Shown: in pieces, positions 12,143 to 13,962 of the stretch
Layout: each line of letters opens with the position of its first letter
Numbering within the stretch: position 1 is the stretch's first letter
NCBI GenBank assembly: GCA_035527455.1
Contig: DATLAN010000149.1
Coordinates: 1-13,962, forward strand
Source: DATLAN01 sp035527455
GTDB taxonomy: Bacteria; Planctomycetota; Planctomycetia; Pirellulales; Thermoguttaceae
Direction of reading: 5' to 3'
Length of the DNA stretch: 13,962 nucleotides
The notes under the pieces: generated by a model
What the model saw: the letters and a program-made list of their open reading frames with translations, nothing else
The model's database searches: none
Told to the model about the DNA's origin: nothing
Position numbers and translations under genes: made by a program

Positions 12143-13060
12143 ATGTCCACGTGGAGTATTTACGGCGTCGAGTTCAACGCCACGGTGGTCGGCGGGATCA
12201 CCCAACAGGCGGGCCGGCTGGGGACGACGATCGTCGGCGAGGCCCGCAGCGGCGAGCCCTACCCCCGCAACAAGGTCGTCACCGAGCAGAAGCCCGAGGT
12301 GGACTTCACCTCAATCGAGTGCGCCGCCGCCTTGGCCCAGTGCGGCGCGCTGGGCAGTTCCATCGCCGACCTGGCCGCCGGGCTGAAGCTCTACGCCTAC
12401 ATGAACCTCGACGGCGGCCTGCGGGCCACGGGCAGTACCCACCGCAAGATCACCATCGTCGAGGGCATCGTTTACCCCACCACGCTCTCCTGGCAAAACG
12501 CCGGCCTGGCCCAGGTCGCCTATCGGGCGATGGCCAAGTACGACGGGTCCAACGCCCCCATCGCCTCGACCGACGACTCGGCCGTGCCCACCGCCAGCGA
12601 CGACGACGAGCGGTTCAGTTGCGGCCCGGTGACCATCGGCGGGGTGTCGATCGACCAGGTCACCAGCCTTAATATCGAATTCGGGATCGAGGTCATGGCC
12701 AAGGCCCGCCAGGGGGCGATCTGGCCGACCGACATCTGGATCAAGTCGATCACCCCCACGATCACGGTCACCACCGACGACGTGCTCGACTGGGCCTCCG
12801 CCGCGATCCCCACCGACGGCCTGGCCTGCACCCAGGCCAACACGATCCTCTACCTGCGGAAGTGGAACGCCGGCGGCACCGGCTTCCTCAGCGACGTCAC
12901 CGCCCAGCACATCAAGCTCGCCGCCGCCGGGTTGGCCCACGTCGAGACCCCCTTCGACGGCAGCGGCTCCGACGAACAGACCACCACGCTGAAACTCGAA
13001 GTCGCCTACGACGGCACCAACGCCCCGATCGCCATCAACACCGCCAGCGCCATCACCTAA
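12143..13060 (+). CDS. Major tail tube protein, internally duplicated
   Basis: 305 residues in the lambda V position. It forms the tail tube through which DNA passes. Two halves repeat: EARSGEPYP at 33-41 and KARQGAIWP at 187-195 (offset 154); P51 and P205 in the following strand (offset 154); YDGSNAPI at 133-140 and YDGTNAPI at 289-296 (offset 156). The strand-loop-strand pattern between them also corresponds (LKLYAYMNLDGGLRATGS with TILYLRKWNAGGTGFLS). Each half therefore looks like one tail-tube fold. Start set by AAAGGA at 12129-12134, 8 bases upstream, which overlaps the stop codon of the preceding gene. Tail tube assignment comes from position, the beta-rich sequence and the Ala/Thr-rich surface; the duplication is seen directly. 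Confidence 0.82.
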   Translation: MSTWSIYGVEFNATVVGGITQQAGRLGTTIVGEARSGEPYPRNKVVTEQKPEVDFTSIECAAALAQCGALGSSIADLAAGLKLYAYMNLDGGLRATGSTHRKITIVEGIVYPTTLSWQNAGLAQVAYRAMAKYDGSNAPIASTDDSAVPTASDDDERFSCGPVTIGGVSIDQVTSLNIEFGIEVMAKARQGAIWPTDIWIKSITPTITVTTDDVLDWASAAIPTDGLACTQANTILYLRKWNAGGTGFLSDVTAQHIKLAAAGLAHVETPFDGSGSDEQTTTLKLEVAYDGTNAPIAINTASAIT

Positions 13061-13078
13061 CCCCCCATCGCCTAACCG

Positions 13079-13099
13079 CTTTGTGCCTTCGTGCGAGCC
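13079..13099 (+). repeat. Dispersed repeat CTTTGTGCCTTCGT type, copy 2
   Basis: CTTTGTGCCTTCGT then GCGAGCC, sharing 14 exact bases with copy 1 at 10392-10405. It lies in the 58-base junction between tail tube gene and the G-like gene, 19 bases before the start codon. Confidence 0.75.
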
Positions 13100-13118
13100 C
13101 GTTTCCAAGAAGACCCCC

Positions 13119-13962
13119 ATGAACGGCTTCCTCTACTACCTGCCTGACGTCAGCCAGGCCGCCGCCGACGCGGCGATCGCCACGCACCTCTTGCACGCCA
13201 TCGACCCCCGCCGCCGCACCGTCCGCGGCGTCACCGGCGGCCCCGACGGCGGCGCCGGCGTGATCGTCGCCGACGCCCGGATCGACGAGGTGGGCTACTT
13301 CCGCGACCGCCAGACGTGGCACTGCATGATCGCCGAGCACGTCCACGTGGGCCACTTCACCGACCGCCCCCTGCCCGGCCCCGCCGACCTGGCCCGCGCC
13401 AAGCTGCTCGACGGCTTCGACGTCACGCTGGCCGACGGCAATCCCTGGCACGTCCCCGTCGCCCGCGCCTGGGCCGACCTCGACGGCGAGACGTTCGTTT
13501 ACCGCAACGCCTTCCCCCAGCGCTCCCGGCTCGACCCCGAGACCGGCCAGTGGGTCCGCGGCGACGTCCTGCCCGAGTACGCCGACCTCTGGCAAACGGC
13601 CGAGGCATGGTGGGAGACCCGCTACGCCGCGGCCGCCGACGCCGAAGCGGACGAAACCGCCGACGCCGTGACCGTCCGCTTCGACTTCGACGACGCCCAC
13701 CACCGCGCCGTCGACGCCCTGGCCGCCAACTACCGCCTCGGCCCCGTCGAGGTCTCCCTGCTGGGCCTGCTGACGGAATCGTTGGTGGTCGAGGTCCTCG
13801 ACGTCCTGATCGACCAGCCCACGCTGATCGCCTGGGGCAAAAAAAAAGCGACCGCTGGCCGACCGCCCGACGGCTCCGCTACCGACGCTGGGCCGCCGGC
13901 CGCGCCCCCGGGTACCGCCCCACCATGGCCGACCTCGTGCAACTCGACACCGACGCCGAACT
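13119..13962 (+). CDS. Tail assembly chaperone-like protein in G/GT position (partial, frame shift site at codons 241-243)
   Basis: No stop reached before the window ends. The gene follows the tail tube gene, where lambda has G and the frameshift product GT, the chaperones that hold the tape measure protein. Residues 1-243 are well-formed: start MNGFLYYLPDVSQAAADAAI, then IDEVGYFRDRQTWHCMIAEH, a recurrent GFDVTLADGNPWHVPVARAW, and a helical end NYRLGPVEVSLLGLLTESLV. Codons 241-243 are AAA AAA AAA. After them frame 0 turns into a Pro/Ala/Thr-rich string with poor codon use, while the -1 frame gives a normal sequence. At 243 residues it is larger than lambda G (140). No Shine-Dalgarno precedes the start. 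Calling it a chaperone is inference from position and the slippery site; a plain gene with an indel is the alternative. Confidence 0.6.
   Translation, partial: MNGFLYYLPDVSQAAADAAIATHLLHAIDPRRRTVRGVTGGPDGGAGVIVADARIDEVGYFRDRQTWHCMIAEHVHVGHFTDRPLPGPADLARAKLLDGFDVTLADGNPWHVPVARAWADLDGETFVYRNAFPQRSRLDPETGQWVRGDVLPEYADLWQTAEAWWETRYAAAADAEADETADAVTVRFDFDDAHHRAVDALAANYRLGPVEVSLLGLLTESLVVEVLDVLIDQPTLIAWGKKKATAGRPPDGSATDAGPPAAPPGTAPPWPTSCNSTPTPN
13839..13847 (+). promoter_or_regulatory. A9 slippery run, candidate -1 ribosomal frameshift site
   Basis: Nine A in frame as AAA AAA AAA; the heptamer A AAA AAA at 13841-13847 allows both tRNAs to re-pair after a -1 slip. About six bases downstream, GC(U)GGCCG can pair with CGGCCGC near 13907-13913, a possible stimulating structure. 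Such a long A run stands out against the GC-rich surroundings. Confidence 0.65.
13847..13962 (+). CDS. -1 frame continuation (GT-like extension), partial
   Basis: Reading from A13847 in the -1 frame gives SDRWPTARRLRYRRWAAGRA, then PGYRPTMADLVQLDTDAEL, open to the window edge. Over the first 26 codons 19 end in C and 2 in A, compared with 12 in C and 7 in A or T for frame 0; the rest of the window favours C-ending codons. If the slip occurs, this is fused after residue 243. An ATG in the same frame at 13925 could instead start a separate overlapping gene, but the sequence before it already looks coding. Confidence 0.6.

Overview
The window is the head and connector half, plus the start of the tail half, of a tailed-phage (siphovirus-type) morphogenesis cluster. 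All genes lie on the + strand and are tightly packed. The host is probably a planctomycete or a relative: coding is GC-rich with strong C-ending codon preference, several genes lack a clear Shine-Dalgarno, and the junctions carry short purine-rich or G-rich dispersed repeats of a kind I associate with those chromosomes. The host call is an inference. No integrase, repressor, lysis gene, tRNA, IS or CRISPR is visible, so prophage, free phage contig and domesticated particle locus cannot be told apart here.

Layout: 36-2760 holds the DNA-packaging motor (small terminase, GpA-type large terminase). 2775-3920 holds an unrecognised gene and a ParB-fold protein. 3921-4252 is a 332-base gene-free stretch of dispersed repeats in inverted orientation. 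4253-7580 holds a gpW-like connector, a lambda-type portal, and an S49 capsid protease whose C-terminal third is also a scaffold with its own in-frame start at 7089. 7662-9656 holds a two-domain capsid decoration protein and the major capsid protein, separated by a 174-base strongly structured leader. 9751-12130 holds head-completion and tail-joining genes, including one small membrane protein. 12143-13060 is an internally duplicated tail tube protein. From 13119 to the window edge runs a gene in the position of lambda G/GT, with a nine-A slippery run at 13839-13847 followed by a good -1-frame continuation.

The order matches lambda closely (Nu1, A, W, B, C/Nu3, D, E, FI, FII, tail joining genes, V, G/GT), although the proteins are recognised by family features rather than close similarity. 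The working logic is: portal plus scaffold-protease nucleate the shell, major capsid and decoration proteins build it, terminase fills it, gpW/FI/FII-like proteins close it, and the completion and tube proteins attach the tail. The most interesting points are the probable programmed -1 frameshift, the duplicated tail tube protein, the decoration protein with an added beta-sandwich-like domain, the capsid leader RNA, and G-quadruplex and dispersed repeats at gene junctions.
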